Shown piece after piece: positions 8,059-17,396 of a stretch of DNA of 64,000 nucleotides. The stretch comes from SpSt-501 sp037481615. GTDB taxonomy: Bacteria; Desulfobacterota; Desulfobacteria; Desulfobacterales; SpSt-501. The stretch lies in assembly GCA_037481615.1 (NCBI GenBank), contig JBBFLI010000014.1; one strand, given 5' to 3'. Within the stretch, counting starts at the first letter, position 1. Each line of letters opens with the position of its first letter. The translations under genes and the position numbers were made by a program. The notes beneath the pieces are model-generated. The model searched no databases and was not told the DNA's origin. It saw only the letters and a program-made list of their open reading frames with translations.

Positions 8059-9162
8059 ATGGCCGACCGCCACAGCGCCGAATACCGCGACGCGACGCTC
8101 GTGCGTGAACTCGCCGGCCGCATCCGGCGCCGCAGCCGACGGCCGCTGCGCATCATGGAGGTCTGCGGCACGCACACGGTTTCGATCTTCCGCCACGGGA
8201 TCCGGAGCCTCCTGCCGGAGACGATCACGCTGCTCTCCGGGCCCGGCTGCCCGGTCTGCGTGACCGACACCTCCGAGATCGACGCCTGCATCGCGCTCGC
8301 CCGGCGGCCGGAAGTCCTCGTCGCCACCTACGGCGATCTCCTGCGCGTGCCCGGGAGCCGTTCCTCGCTCGAGCGCGAACGGGCGGGCGGAAGCGCGGTG
8401 CGGGTCGTCTACTCCGCCCTCGATGCCGTCGCGCTCGCCCGGCGCCACCCCGACCGCGAGGTCGTCTTTCTCGGCATCGGCTTCGAGACGACCGCCCCTA
8501 CCGTAGCCGCGGCCCTGCTCGCCGCGCATCGAGCGGGGCTTTCCAACTTCAGCGTGCTCTGCCTGCACAAGACCGTCCCCCCGGCGCTCGCCGCGCTGAC
8601 CGCGCTCGGCGACGTCCGGATCGACGCCTTCCTGCTTCCGGGCCATGTCTCCGTCGTCATCGGCCGCCGGGCCTATCTTCCCTTTTTCGAGCGCACGCGG
8701 CTTCCCTGCGCGATCGCCGGCTTCGAGCCGGTCGACATCCTGCAGGCCGTGGCCGCGCTCGTCGACCAAGCCGAGAGCGGGAAGCCGGCCGTGGAGAACA
8801 CCTACCGCCGGGCCGTGGCCGAGGAGGGCAACCCCGCCGCACAGCGCGTGCTCGCGGAGGTCTTTGAGCCGGCCGATGCGCGCTGGCGCGGCCTGGGCGC
8901 CATTGCCGGGAGCGGTCTTGCGATCCGCCCCGCCTTTGCGGCCTTCGACGCGGCGCGTCGTTTTTCCCTGGATCGCGCCCCGGTTGCCGAGCCGCGGGGC
9001 TGCGCCTGCGGGGAGATCCTCACCGCGCGCAAGACCCCCCTTGAATGCCCGCTCTACGGGACCCGCTGCACGCCCGCGGACCCCGTCGGCCCCTGCATGG
9101 TCTCGAGCGAGGGCACCTGCGCGGCCTACTTCCGCTACCACGACGTCTCCCCCGGAGGATGA
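8059..9162 (+). CDS. hypD: Hydrogenase maturation protein HypD
   Basis: A 367-aa iron-sulfur scaffold protein on which, with HypC and HypE, the Fe(CN)2CO group is assembled. Conserved motifs: CGTHT with C36, GPGCPVC with C64 and C67, and GFETTAP in the middle. A C-terminal cysteine cluster, running from CACGE through ECPLYG and GPCMV, binds the [4Fe-4S] cluster. ATG 8059 gives the family's usual N-terminus. The gap to hypF is 41 bp, and hypE starts 3 bp after the stop. Confidence 0.96.
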   Translation: MADRHSAEYRDATLVRELAGRIRRRSRRPLRIMEVCGTHTVSIFRHGIRSLLPETITLLSGPGCPVCVTDTSEIDACIALARRPEVLVATYGDLLRVPGSRSSLERERAGGSAVRVVYSALDAVALARRHPDREVVFLGIGFETTAPTVAAALLAAHRAGLSNFSVLCLHKTVPPALAALTALGDVRIDAFLLPGHVSVVIGRRAYLPFFERTRLPCAIAGFEPVDILQAVAALVDQAESGKPAVENTYRRAVAEEGNPAAQRVLAEVFEPADARWRGLGAIAGSGLAIRPAFAAFDAARRFSLDRAPVAEPRGCACGEILTARKTPLECPLYGTRCTPADPVGPCMVSSEGTCAAYFRYHDVSPGG

Positions 9163-9165
9163 GGC

Positions 9166-10182
<1,017 letters not shown>

Positions 10183-10192
10183 AGCCTCCGCC

Positions 10193-11263
10193 ATGTCCCG
10201 CCTCTTCCGGCCCGGATCCCTGTTTTTCCTCGGCCTCGTTCTAAGCGCCGCGGCGACCTTCGGGTGTGCCCCCCGCACCGAGCACGTCCTCTCCGGCCGC
10301 ACCATGGGAACCACCTACACCGTGAAGCTGGTCGGCCGACCCTGGAGCGGCACGGAGAGCCTGAAGAAAAAAATCGACCGCCGGCTCGAGGAGCTGAACC
10401 GCATCTTTTCCCCCTACCTGGCCGACAGCGAGATCAGCCGCTTCAACCGCTTCGCCGTGGCCGGCGAGGCCTTTGCCGTCTCCGCGGAGTTCCGGCGCGT
10501 CTTCGAAGCCTCCGCGCAGGTGTACGCCTGGTCGCGGGGCGCCTTCGATCCCACCGTAGGGCCGCTCGTCGATCTGTGGGGCTTCGGCCGGGGGCCGGCG
10601 CGGCGCGCTCCCCCCGCCGAAGAGGAGATCGCCGCCGCGCGCGCCGCAGTCGGTCTCACGCGGGTTGCGCTGCGCGGCGAGGAGGGCCTGGTGAAGGAAG
10701 ATCCGCGCCTGGCCCTCGATTTCTCGGCCATCGCCAAGGGTTACGGGGTCGACGAGACGGCCCGCCTGCTTCGTGCGGCCGGCTGGCGCGATTTCCTGGT
10801 CGAGATCGGCGGCGAGCTCTACGCCTCCGGCCGCCGTGCGGACGGCTCCCCCTGGCGCGTCGGCATCGCCCGCCCCGATAGCCGCGCCCGGCCCGACGAC
10901 GTCTACCGGGTGGTGGAAGTGAGCGATGCGGCGCTCGCCACGAGCGGCGACTACCGCCAGTTTTTCCTCTTCGAAGGCCGGCGCTACACCCACGTCATCG
11001 ACCCGACGACCGGACGCCCCGTCAGCAACGGGGTGGTCAGCGTCACCGTGCTTGCCCCCGACTGCACGACGGCCGATGCCCTGGCGACGGCCGTCATGGT
11101 CCTGGGTGCGGACGAGGGGCTCGCCCTGCTCGAGAGGCTGGAGGCCGTCGAGGGGCTGCTCGTGGTGGAGACGGCCGAAGGCGGTTTCCTCGACCGGCCG
11201 ACCTCCGGCTTCCCCCTGGCGGGAGGATCCGGGCTCGTTGACAGAAAACGGCCCGCTCCTTAA
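10193..11263 (+). CDS. apbE: FAD:protein FMN transferase (ApbE family) lipoprotein
   Basis: A 356-aa ApbE-type enzyme that attaches FMN to Thr/Ser of target redox proteins such as Rnf, Nqr or flavocytochromes. The signal sequence has a lipobox ATFGC at about residues 21-25, so it is probably a periplasm-facing lipoprotein. Family motifs include SGRTMGTTYTV near residue 35, the DFSAIAKGYGVD segment, IGGELYASG, HVIDPTTGRP and the ADALATA segment. It follows hypE by 10 bp, so it is probably co-transcribed with the hyp genes, but no obvious flavinylation substrate is encoded nearby. That pairing is unusual. Confidence 0.92.
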   Translation: MSRLFRPGSLFFLGLVLSAAATFGCAPRTEHVLSGRTMGTTYTVKLVGRPWSGTESLKKKIDRRLEELNRIFSPYLADSEISRFNRFAVAGEAFAVSAEFRRVFEASAQVYAWSRGAFDPTVGPLVDLWGFGRGPARRAPPAEEEIAAARAAVGLTRVALRGEEGLVKEDPRLALDFSAIAKGYGVDETARLLRAAGWRDFLVEIGGELYASGRRADGSPWRVGIARPDSRARPDDVYRVVEVSDAALATSGDYRQFFLFEGRRYTHVIDPTTGRPVSNGVVSVTVLAPDCTTADALATAVMVLGADEGLALLERLEAVEGLLVVETAEGGFLDRPTSGFPLAGGSGLVDRKRPAP

Positions 11264-11296
11264 CCTCTGACCATCCCCCCGGTACGTCGTCCGCGG

Positions 11297-12715
11297 ATGC
11301 CGCACCGGAAACCCGAAACCGTTCTCTCGCTCATGGCACCCCCTGCTTCTCAGCCCCGCCGGCGCGACAAGCCGGGAACCCTCTGCCTGGTGAGCTTGGG
11401 CTGCGCCAAGAACCAGGTGGACAGCGAACTCATGCTGGGCCGGTTGCGGCAGGCGGGCTGGCGACTGACCGACCGCCCCGAAGAGGCCCAGGTGATCGTC
11501 GTCAACACCTGCAGCTTCATCGAGGATGCGGCGCAGGAGTCGATCGAGACCATTCTCGAGCTCGCCCGGCTCAAACAGAGCGGCTGTTGCCGCCGGCTCG
11601 TCGTCACCGGATGCCTTCCCGAGCGTTACCGCGAAAAGATCGTCCCCGAACTCCCCGAAGTCGACCTCTTTCTCGGCACCGCGGCGCTCGACCGCATCGT
11701 GGACGCGGTGGGCGGGCGCCGGGCCCGGGGGAAGACCCTGCTCCCCGACCCCGACACGCTGCCCGTCGGCGCGTTCAACGCCGATCGGGTGCTGACGACC
11801 CCGCACACGGCCTATCTGAAGGTCGCCGAGGGCTGCGACCGGCGCTGCACCTTCTGCATCATCCCCCGCCTGCGGGGCCGCCAGCGCAGCCGTCCCCCCG
11901 AGGACATCCTCGCCGAGGCGCGCGACCTGCTCGAGCGCGGGGTGAAGGAGTTGAACCTCGTTGCGCAGGATACCACCCACTACGGCAGGGATCTCCAGCC
12001 GCCCGTCCCGCTCGCCGCGCTGCTGCACCACCTCGCCGGGGCCTGCGGCGCGGCCGGCCGCCGGGACCCCTGGATCCGCGTTCTCTACGGGCACCCCGAG
12101 AGCATCGACGAGGCGTTCATCCGCGCCGTGGCCGAGCTCCCCCAGGTCTGCCCCTACTTCGATCTGCCCATCCAGCACGCCAGCGACCGCGTGCTCCGGC
12201 GCATGGGACGGAACTACACGCGTGAGGGGCTGCGCCGCCTCTTCCGCCGCATCCGCGAGATCGTGCCCGACGCCTGCCTGCGGACCACGGTGATCACCGG
12301 CTTCCCGGGGGAAACCGAGGACGACTTTCAGCAAGTCCTCGCCTTTGCCGAGGAGATCCGCTTTGACCATCTGGGCGCCTTCGTCTATTCTGACGCCGAG
12401 GATCTGCCCTCCCACCGGCTGCGCGACCCCGTGCCGCGGGAGACCGCCCAGGAACGCTACGACCAGCTGCTTTCGCTGCAGATGGACATCGCCGCCGAAA
12501 AGAACCAGCGTCACATCGACCGTGTGCTGCCGGTCCTGATCGAGGAGGACCTGGGGAACCGCATGTTTTCCGGCCGCACGATGTTCCAGGCCCCGGAGGT
12601 CGACGGGGTCACCTACGTCCAGGCGAAACCCGGAGTCCGGCTGCCGCGGGGGGCCTTCGTGCCGGCGCGGATCACCGACGTGATGGAATACGATCTTCTG
12701 GGGGAGGCGCTTTGA
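11297..12715 (+). CDS. rimO: Ribosomal protein S12 methylthiotransferase RimO
   Basis: A 472-aa radical-SAM enzyme that methylthiolates an Asp of ribosomal protein S12. The N-terminal domain has the auxiliary-cluster cysteines (GCAKNQ at C36, NTCSF near 71, TGCLPE near 105). The SAM cluster motif CDRRCTFC is at C180, C184 and C187. A TRAM domain lies in the last 70 residues. The first 12 residues are non-conserved, so ATG 11333 is an alternative start. The stop overlaps the TTG start of the next gene by 4 bp, showing translational coupling. Confidence 0.94.
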   Translation: MPHRKPETVLSLMAPPASQPRRRDKPGTLCLVSLGCAKNQVDSELMLGRLRQAGWRLTDRPEEAQVIVVNTCSFIEDAAQESIETILELARLKQSGCCRRLVVTGCLPERYREKIVPELPEVDLFLGTAALDRIVDAVGGRRARGKTLLPDPDTLPVGAFNADRVLTTPHTAYLKVAEGCDRRCTFCIIPRLRGRQRSRPPEDILAEARDLLERGVKELNLVAQDTTHYGRDLQPPVPLAALLHHLAGACGAAGRRDPWIRVLYGHPESIDEAFIRAVAELPQVCPYFDLPIQHASDRVLRRMGRNYTREGLRRLFRRIREIVPDACLRTTVITGFPGETEDDFQQVLAFAEEIRFDHLGAFVYSDAEDLPSHRLRDPVPRETAQERYDQLLSLQMDIAAEKNQRHIDRVLPVLIEEDLGNRMFSGRTMFQAPEVDGVTYVQAKPGVRLPRGAFVPARITDVMEYDLLGEAL

Positions 12716-13692
12716 ACGGTCTGAAGGCGCGGATCCTCGAGGCGGTCGAGACCGATCTACAGGCGATCGAGGCCGCGCTGGTCGCGAACCTGACGCCGCA
12801 TCTCGAACTCGTGCGCGAGGTGGCCGGCCACATCCTCTTCAACGGCGGCAAGCGGATGCGGCCGCTGCTGCTCGTGCTTTCCGCGCGGCTCTGCGGCTAT
12901 CGCGGCACCTACGATGTCGTCTTCTCGAGCGCGCTCGAGTACCTGCACGCGGCGACGCTGCTGCACGACGACCTCGTCGACGGCGCGGCGACGCGCCGCC
13001 GCAAGCCCGCCGCCCACCGCCTCTGGGGAAACGCGATCGCCGTGCTCGTGGGCGATTTCCTGCTCGCCCGCGCGCTTTCCCTCACCGCCGCGACGGGCGA
13101 CCCGAAGATCGTGGCCGTGCTCGCCCGGCTGACCGAGGAGATGTCGCAGGGCGAAGTCCACCAGTTGCAGCGCAAGCGGGATCCCGCGCTCACCGAGGAG
13201 GAGTACTTCGAGGTCGTCCGCCGCAAGACGGCCGTGCTCTTCGAGGCGGCCTGCCGCGTGAGCGCTCTCCTCGCCCAGGCCCCCGCGGCGGCCGAAGAGG
13301 CGCTTTCCGCTTACGGCCTCGGACTCGGTTACGCGTTCCAGATCGCCGACGACCTGCTCGACTACACGGCCGATCCCGCACGGCTCGGCAAGGACGTGGG
13401 CAGCGACCTGCGCGAGGGCAAGATGACGCTCCCCCTGATCCGGGGGCTCGCCCTGGCCGGGGGGGAGGAGCGCGCGCGGATGATCGCCATGATCCGCGAG
13501 CCCGGGTTCACGGACACGGATTTCGCCTGGTTGCGCGGCCGGCTGGAAGAAAGCGGGGCGATCGCCTACGCCCGCCGGGCCGCCGAGACGCGGATCGCCG
13601 CGGCGAAGCGGCACCTGGAGGTCTTCCCCGCATCGCCCACGCGGCGGACGCTTGAGGATCTGGCCGACTATGCCCTGGAGCGAAGCCTGTAA
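12712..13692 (+). CDS. ispB: Polyprenyl diphosphate synthase (IspB-like)
   Basis: A 326-aa trans-prenyltransferase making the long isoprenoid tail of quinones. The first aspartate-rich motif is HDDLVD (about 85-90) and the second is IADDLLDY (about 211-218); GGKRMRP near residue 45 is also typical. Length fits octaprenyl or related synthases, but the product chain length cannot be read. The start is TTG, fixed by the 4-bp overlap with the rimO stop and by the family's N-terminal length. A secreted hypothetical protein follows. Confidence 0.92.
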   Translation: MNGLKARILEAVETDLQAIEAALVANLTPHLELVREVAGHILFNGGKRMRPLLLVLSARLCGYRGTYDVVFSSALEYLHAATLLHDDLVDGAATRRRKPAAHRLWGNAIAVLVGDFLLARALSLTAATGDPKIVAVLARLTEEMSQGEVHQLQRKRDPALTEEEYFEVVRRKTAVLFEAACRVSALLAQAPAAAEEALSAYGLGLGYAFQIADDLLDYTADPARLGKDVGSDLREGKMTLPLIRGLALAGGEERARMIAMIREPGFTDTDFAWLRGRLEESGAIAYARRAAETRIAAAKRHLEVFPASPTRRTLEDLADYALERSL

Positions 13693-13720
13693 GAGAGAGC
13701 CTCCGGAAGGGGGGGCCCGC

Positions 13721-14416
13721 TTGCCGTCTTGTCCCCATCACCCGGCGCTCTTCGCCCTTGCACTGCTTCTGGCGGGGATGCTTTTTGTCTGCCCGGCCCG
13801 CGCGCAGAAGGCCGACGAACTGCGAAGCATCGTCGCCGTCGGTCTCGCGCCGCAGTCGGGAGCGCCGGCGGCCGGCCGCGAGGCGGCGATCGCCGACGCC
13901 ATCCTCCGCGCCGTGGCCGCGGCGGCGTTCGAGTCCCTCCCGCCGGAGCGCCTCGCCGAGGGTTTCCGGCGGCTGAACGAGGAGGTCCTTTCCCGGCCGG
14001 GCGATTTCGTCCATGACTACCGCCTGCTCGCCGAGACCCCTTTCGGCCGCGAGCACCGCGTGTTGCTCCAGGTCACCGTGAACGAGCGGCTCCTGCGGGG
14101 GCGGCTGGCCTCCGCGGGGATCGGCCCCGCGGAAGGCCCTGCGGCCGAAGATGTCCGGCAGATCCCGATGAGCGTCGAGGGGAGCGCGCAGCTCGCCCAC
14201 TTCGTGCGGTTCCGTCGGGCGCTTCTCGAAATCCCCGGCGTCGAGGGGATCCAGGTGCAGGAGATCCGCGGCCACGAGACCGCGCTCGTGGTCGCCTTTC
14301 GCGGCGAGGCCGGGGAACTCGCCCGACGGCTGGCCGCGAAATCCTTTGACGCCTTCACCGTCGCGGTCAGCGAGAGACCCGACGGAGGGTTGCGGGCCCT
14401 CCTCGCCCCCCGCTGA
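13721..14416 (+). CDS. Secreted hypothetical protein
   Basis: With a TTG start at 13721 the protein has about 231 residues and a clear Sec signal peptide with likely cleavage after PARA, near residue 28. GGAAGG at 13704 lies 11 bp upstream; an ATG at 13652, inside ispB, is the alternative. The mature part begins QKADELRSIVAVGL and is an alpha/beta mixture with no cysteines. It contains repeated phrases about residue-level comparisons of two halves (RVLLQVTVNERLL, ETALVVAFRGEA) that resemble small periplasmic domains, but I cannot name a family. It sits between a quinone-tail synthase and a phospholipid synthase, suggesting an envelope role. Confidence 0.6.
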   Translation: MPSCPHHPALFALALLLAGMLFVCPARAQKADELRSIVAVGLAPQSGAPAAGREAAIADAILRAVAAAAFESLPPERLAEGFRRLNEEVLSRPGDFVHDYRLLAETPFGREHRVLLQVTVNERLLRGRLASAGIGPAEGPAAEDVRQIPMSVEGSAQLAHFVRFRRALLEIPGVEGIQVQEIRGHETALVVAFRGEAGELARRLAAKSFDAFTVAVSERPDGGLRALLAPR

Positions 14417-14465
14417 CCGGCCCGGGGAAAGGCGGCCGACCCCCGGAGGCAAGCGCCAGGAAGGC

Positions 14466-15077
14466 ATGAGACGCACGATCAGCCTGCCCAACCTGATCAC
14501 GGTCCTGAGGATCTTCCTCACCCCCCTCTTCGTCATTCTGCTCATCCGCGGAGAGACCCTCTGGGCGCTCGGCGTCTTTCTCGCGGCCGGGGTGAGCGAC
14601 GGCCTGGACGGGCTGCTCGCGCGGCTTCTCAATCAGCGCAGCACCCTCGGCGCGGTGCTCGACCCGATCGCCGACAAGCTGCTGCTCACCGCGGCGTTCA
14701 TCTGTCTCGCCCTCATCGGGGGGATCCCGCCGTGGGTCGCGGTCGTCGTCATCAGCCGCGACGTCCTGATCGTGATCGGGGTCGCGGTGCTCGCCTTTGC
14801 GAACATCGCCTTCGAGATCCGGCCTTCGATCCTGAGCAAGTGGACGACCGTCTGCCAGGTGGTCCTGGTGGCCTCCGCCCTGCTCGCCCTCCAGCTTCCC
14901 GCGATCGCCCCGGCCGTCTCGCCGCTGTGCTGGGTCGCCGTCGCGTTGACCATCCTTTCCGGCCTGCACTACACATGGATCGGGCTGCATCTGTTGCAGG
15001 GCGGCTTTGCGAACGCCGCGAAAAAGCAGGGCGCCGATCCGCCGGAGGCAAGGGGCCGGCGCGGCCCGCCTGCTTGA
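14466..15077 (+). CDS. pgsA: CDP-alcohol phosphatidyltransferase (PgsA-like)
   Basis: A 203-aa integral membrane enzyme that transfers a phosphatidyl group from CDP-diacylglycerol to an alcohol, most likely glycerol-3-phosphate. The signature D-G-x2-D-G-x2-A-R...G-x3-D-x3-D is present with D45, D48, D66 and D70 as metal ligands. About five or six hydrophobic segments span the protein. The start ATG 14466 follows the motif SLPNLITVLRI typical of PgsA. The C-terminal 15 residues are a charged tail. It follows the secreted hypothetical gene by 49 bp. Substrate is inferred from similarity to PgsA and could differ. Confidence 0.87.
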   Translation: MRRTISLPNLITVLRIFLTPLFVILLIRGETLWALGVFLAAGVSDGLDGLLARLLNQRSTLGAVLDPIADKLLLTAAFICLALIGGIPPWVAVVVISRDVLIVIGVAVLAFANIAFEIRPSILSKWTTVCQVVLVASALLALQLPAIAPAVSPLCWVAVALTILSGLHYTWIGLHLLQGGFANAAKKQGADPPEARGRRGPPA

Positions 15078-15102
15078 CAGCGGAAGGGGCGGGTGCTAAG
15101 GG
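15074..15102 (+). promoter_or_regulatory. Candidate promoter of tRNA-Val
   Basis: A perfect -35 TTGACA (15074-15079) overlaps the end of pgsA. After 17 bp comes TAAGGG (15097-15102), preceded by an extended -10 TG. The tRNA starts 14 bp further on. Confidence 0.5.
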
Positions 15103-15115
15103 TGGCAATGTTTTC

Positions 15116-15190
15116 AGGCACGTAGCTCAGAGGGAGAGCACTACCCTGACACGGTAGGGGTCACGAGTTCAAATCTCGTCGTGCCTACCA
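15116..15190 (+). tRNA. tRNA-Val (anticodon GAC)
   Basis: The acceptor AGGCACG pairs with CGTGCCT; discriminator A and an encoded CCA (15188-15190) follow. The anticodon stem CTACC/GGTAG encloses CTGACAC, giving GAC. The T-arm ACGAG/CTCGT with TTCAAAT is canonical. Length is 75 nt. Confidence 0.96.
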
Positions 15191-15208
15191 CGAAACGCGA
15201 GGGGTTGC

Positions 15209-15233
15209 GGGGGGCTCCGCAGCCCCCTTTTTT
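15209..15233 (+). terminator. Intrinsic terminator of tRNA-Val
   Basis: The stem GGGGGCT (15210-15216) pairs with AGCCCCC (15221-15227), followed by six T (15228-15233). It lies 19 bp after the tRNA. Confidence 0.8.
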
Positions 15234-15318
15234 CTCTCCGGACTTTCGGCGGCGGCTTCCCGCCCCGATCGCCGGGGAGGGAAAAAGGGGCCCGGGCAGG
15301 CCCCCCGGCGAGCGGGAG

Positions 15319-15666
15319 ATGGACGGCCTGAGCAACGGGAAGATCTCTCCACCTTCGGTTTCGGTCCTCATCGGCGAAGTGCAGCTGATCCTGGCCGAAA
15401 AGCGGACCGCGCTCGCCGTGATGCGGACGGGGATCGGCGTCCTGGCCCTGCCCCTGTCGGTGACGAGTGTTCTGATCGCGACCTCGAAATACTACAGTCT
15501 CTACCACGTGCTGCCGTTTATCGTTCCGCTGGGCCTTTTCTCCCTCGCCTTGACCGTCCTCGGTGTGCTCCTCGTCGTCCGATCGCTTGCGCGCATGCGC
15601 CAGTACGATCGGTTGATCCGGGAGATCAAGCGCAGGCACAGCGTGATCGCGGAACTCGTTCAATGA
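15319..15666 (+). CDS. DUF202/YidH-like small membrane protein
   Basis: A 115-aa protein with the family motif LAEKRTALAVMRTGIG (about residues 25-40), close to the DUF202 signature LAEERTxLAWxRT. Two or three hydrophobic segments (about 38-55, 65-90) and a basic C-terminal tail follow. DUF202 proteins are widespread small inner-membrane proteins without a settled function. ATG 15319 is chosen because the region upstream of it is low-complexity sequence. It stands after tRNA-Val and before a DMT transporter. Confidence 0.7.
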   Translation: MDGLSNGKISPPSVSVLIGEVQLILAEKRTALAVMRTGIGVLALPLSVTSVLIATSKYYSLYHVLPFIVPLGLFSLALTVLGVLLVVRSLARMRQYDRLIREIKRRHSVIAELVQ

Positions 15667-15745
15667 GGAGGGCGAGTTCGATGTTCGATCGGGCGGGGAC
15701 CGCCCGGCGGCGACGAGGCGCGATCCCCCGGTGCGGGATACGACC

Positions 15746-16591
15746 ATGACCCCCGCGGTGATGCTCGTGGTGCTGACGGCGGCGTTGCTGCACGCCTGCT
15801 GGAATTTTCTCGTCAAGCGCAACCGTGACCCCCACCTCGGCATGACCGCCGTCGTGCTGGGGCACACGCCGTTCGCCCTGGCGGCGATCTTCATCGCACC
15901 CCCGCCCGAGGAAAAAGCCATCCCCTTCATCCTGGCCGGGGCGGTGCTGCACACGGGCTATCAGCTCTTCCTGCTCGCTTCCTATCGCCGGGGGGACCTG
16001 AGCCAGGTCTACCCCCTCGCCCGGGGCTCGGCCCCGCTCATCGTCGCCGCGGTTTCCCTCATCCTGCTCGGCGCGCAGCTCTCGCGGCTCGAGCTGGCCG
16101 CCGTGGCCCTGATCGCCACCGGCATCATGAGCCTCGCCCTCGTCCGCCGCAGCGAGGGGCTGAGGAACGGGCGGGCCGCGGCGCTCGCCCTCGTGACCGG
16201 CGGGTTCATCGCCTCCTATTCCCTGGTGGACGGGATGGGGGCGCGCACGGCGGGCACCGCGCTCGGTTACTACGGCTGGCTTTCCACGGCGAACGCCCTC
16301 CTCTTTGCGCTGGGGATGGGGGCCGTGCGCCCGGAAACGGTCAAGAGGGCGGTCTGGCGCGAGCCGCGTCTTTCCCTGAGCGGGGGCGGGGCCTCGTTTC
16401 TCGCCTATGCGATGGTCACGTGGGCCTTCACCCTGGCGCCGATCCCGCTCGTCACCGCGCTGCGGGAGACGAGCATTCTCTTTGCGCTGCTCCTCGGGGT
16501 GTTCTTTCTCAAGGAGCGGCTCGATCTCCTCAAGCTCTTCGCCACCCTGATCACGATGTTCGGCGTCGGGTTGCTGCGGGCCTCTCGGTAG
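15746..16591 (+). CDS. DMT superfamily (EamA-type) transporter
   Basis: With ATG 15746 the protein has 281 residues and about ten hydrophobic segments arranged as two EamA-like halves; the second half contains ALRETSILFALLLGVFFLKERL, typical of the family. Such carriers export or import small metabolites, amino acids or sugars; the substrate cannot be read. An in-frame GTG at 15731 would add five residues. No strong ribosome site is seen for either. The gene follows the DUF202-like gene by about 80 bp. Confidence 0.85.
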   Translation: MTPAVMLVVLTAALLHACWNFLVKRNRDPHLGMTAVVLGHTPFALAAIFIAPPPEEKAIPFILAGAVLHTGYQLFLLASYRRGDLSQVYPLARGSAPLIVAAVSLILLGAQLSRLELAAVALIATGIMSLALVRRSEGLRNGRAAALALVTGGFIASYSLVDGMGARTAGTALGYYGWLSTANALLFALGMGAVRPETVKRAVWREPRLSLSGGGASFLAYAMVTWAFTLAPIPLVTALRETSILFALLLGVFFLKERLDLLKLFATLITMFGVGLLRASR

Positions 16592-16633
16592 GCGGGACGA
16601 GGCGAGCCCGCGGGGGGCCGCCCGGGAAGGACC

Positions 16634-16909
16634 TTGAAGGAGCGACGCCCCTGGTTCCCCGCGAAGCGCTGCGGCTGGGGCTGGGGGTTTCCGGTTTCCC
16701 GGCAGGGCTGGGCGGTGCTCGCCCTCTTCGTCGGACTCACCCTCTTGGGGGCGCTCTGGCTGTCACCGGGGGCGGGAAGGGGAGCCCTGCACGGATACCC
16801 CGCGGGACTCGCCGTCCTTTTCTCGGCCGTGTGCGGGTTCAAGGGCGGGAGGCGGGTGGGCAAGAAAAAAGACAGGGGCGTGGATGATCGACCGCATCAG
16901 GATCCGTGA
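16634..16909 (+). CDS. Small conserved membrane protein with a GWGWG motif
   Basis: A 91-aa protein starting at TTG 16634 (GGAAGG at 16625-16630). The N-terminal block W-F-P-A-K-R-C-G-W-G-W-G-F-P-V-S-R-Q-G-W is followed by one hydrophobic segment (about 27-45) and a second weaker one (about 55-68). The arrangement KxxGWGWGxPxxxQGW is one I recall in unnamed small proteobacterial membrane proteins, but I know no function. Its end overlaps the GNAT gene by 26 bp, suggesting co-expression. Confidence 0.6.
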   Translation: MKERRPWFPAKRCGWGWGFPVSRQGWAVLALFVGLTLLGALWLSPGAGRGALHGYPAGLAVLFSAVCGFKGGRRVGKKKDRGVDDRPHQDP

Positions 16910-17396
16910 CGAAACCGGAAACGACGCTCGAGCCATTTGCGAGGTCACCGTCGCCGCCTTCAGAACCCTTGCGGTCAGCCGCCAGACCGAGCATTTCATC
17001 ATCGCCGCGCTGCGCGAGGCCGGGGCCCTCTCGGTTTCACTCGTCGCCGATCTGAGCGGGCGAGTGGTCGGTCACCTGGCCCTCTCGCCCGTCCGCATCT
17101 CGGACGGCACGGACAGCTGGTATGGCATGGGGCCCGTTTCCGTCTTGCCGGAATTCCAGCGGCGGGGCGTCGGCAAGGCCCTCGTCCGGGAGGGACTCTC
17201 CCGGCTGAAAGCGAGGGGGGCCGGCGGATGCTGTCTCGTGGGCCACCCCCCGTACTACGCGCTTTTCGGTTTCGCCCCGCTTCAAGGGCTGCTGCTCCCC
17301 GGTGCGCCCCCGGAGTTTTTCCTGGCGCTATCGTTCGACCCCCGCCCGCCGCAGGGGATCGTCACGTTCCACGAGGCGTTTCAGGCCGCGGGTTGA
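16884..17396 (+). CDS. GNAT family N-acetyltransferase (YhbS-like)
   Basis: A 170-aa acetyl-CoA-dependent acyltransferase. The acetyl-CoA binding segment VLPEFQRRGVGKALVREGL (about residues 88-106) has the R/Q-x-x-G-x-G/A motif. The C-terminal pattern HPPYYALFGFAP matches YhbS-type enzymes. The substrate is unknown. It overlaps the preceding small membrane protein by 26 bp. Its 3' end overlaps, in the convergent direction, the end of the cytochrome b-like gene by 35 bp. Confidence 0.85.
   Translation: MIDRIRIRDETGNDARAICEVTVAAFRTLAVSRQTEHFIIAALREAGALSVSLVADLSGRVVGHLALSPVRISDGTDSWYGMGPVSVLPEFQRRGVGKALVREGLSRLKARGAGGCCLVGHPPYYALFGFAPLQGLLLPGAPPEFFLALSFDPRPPQGIVTFHEAFQAAG

Noticed and set aside
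15731..15745. GTG start for the DMT transporter
   Set aside because: ATG 15746 fits the start of the first helix; neither has a clear ribosome site, so the ATG is kept.
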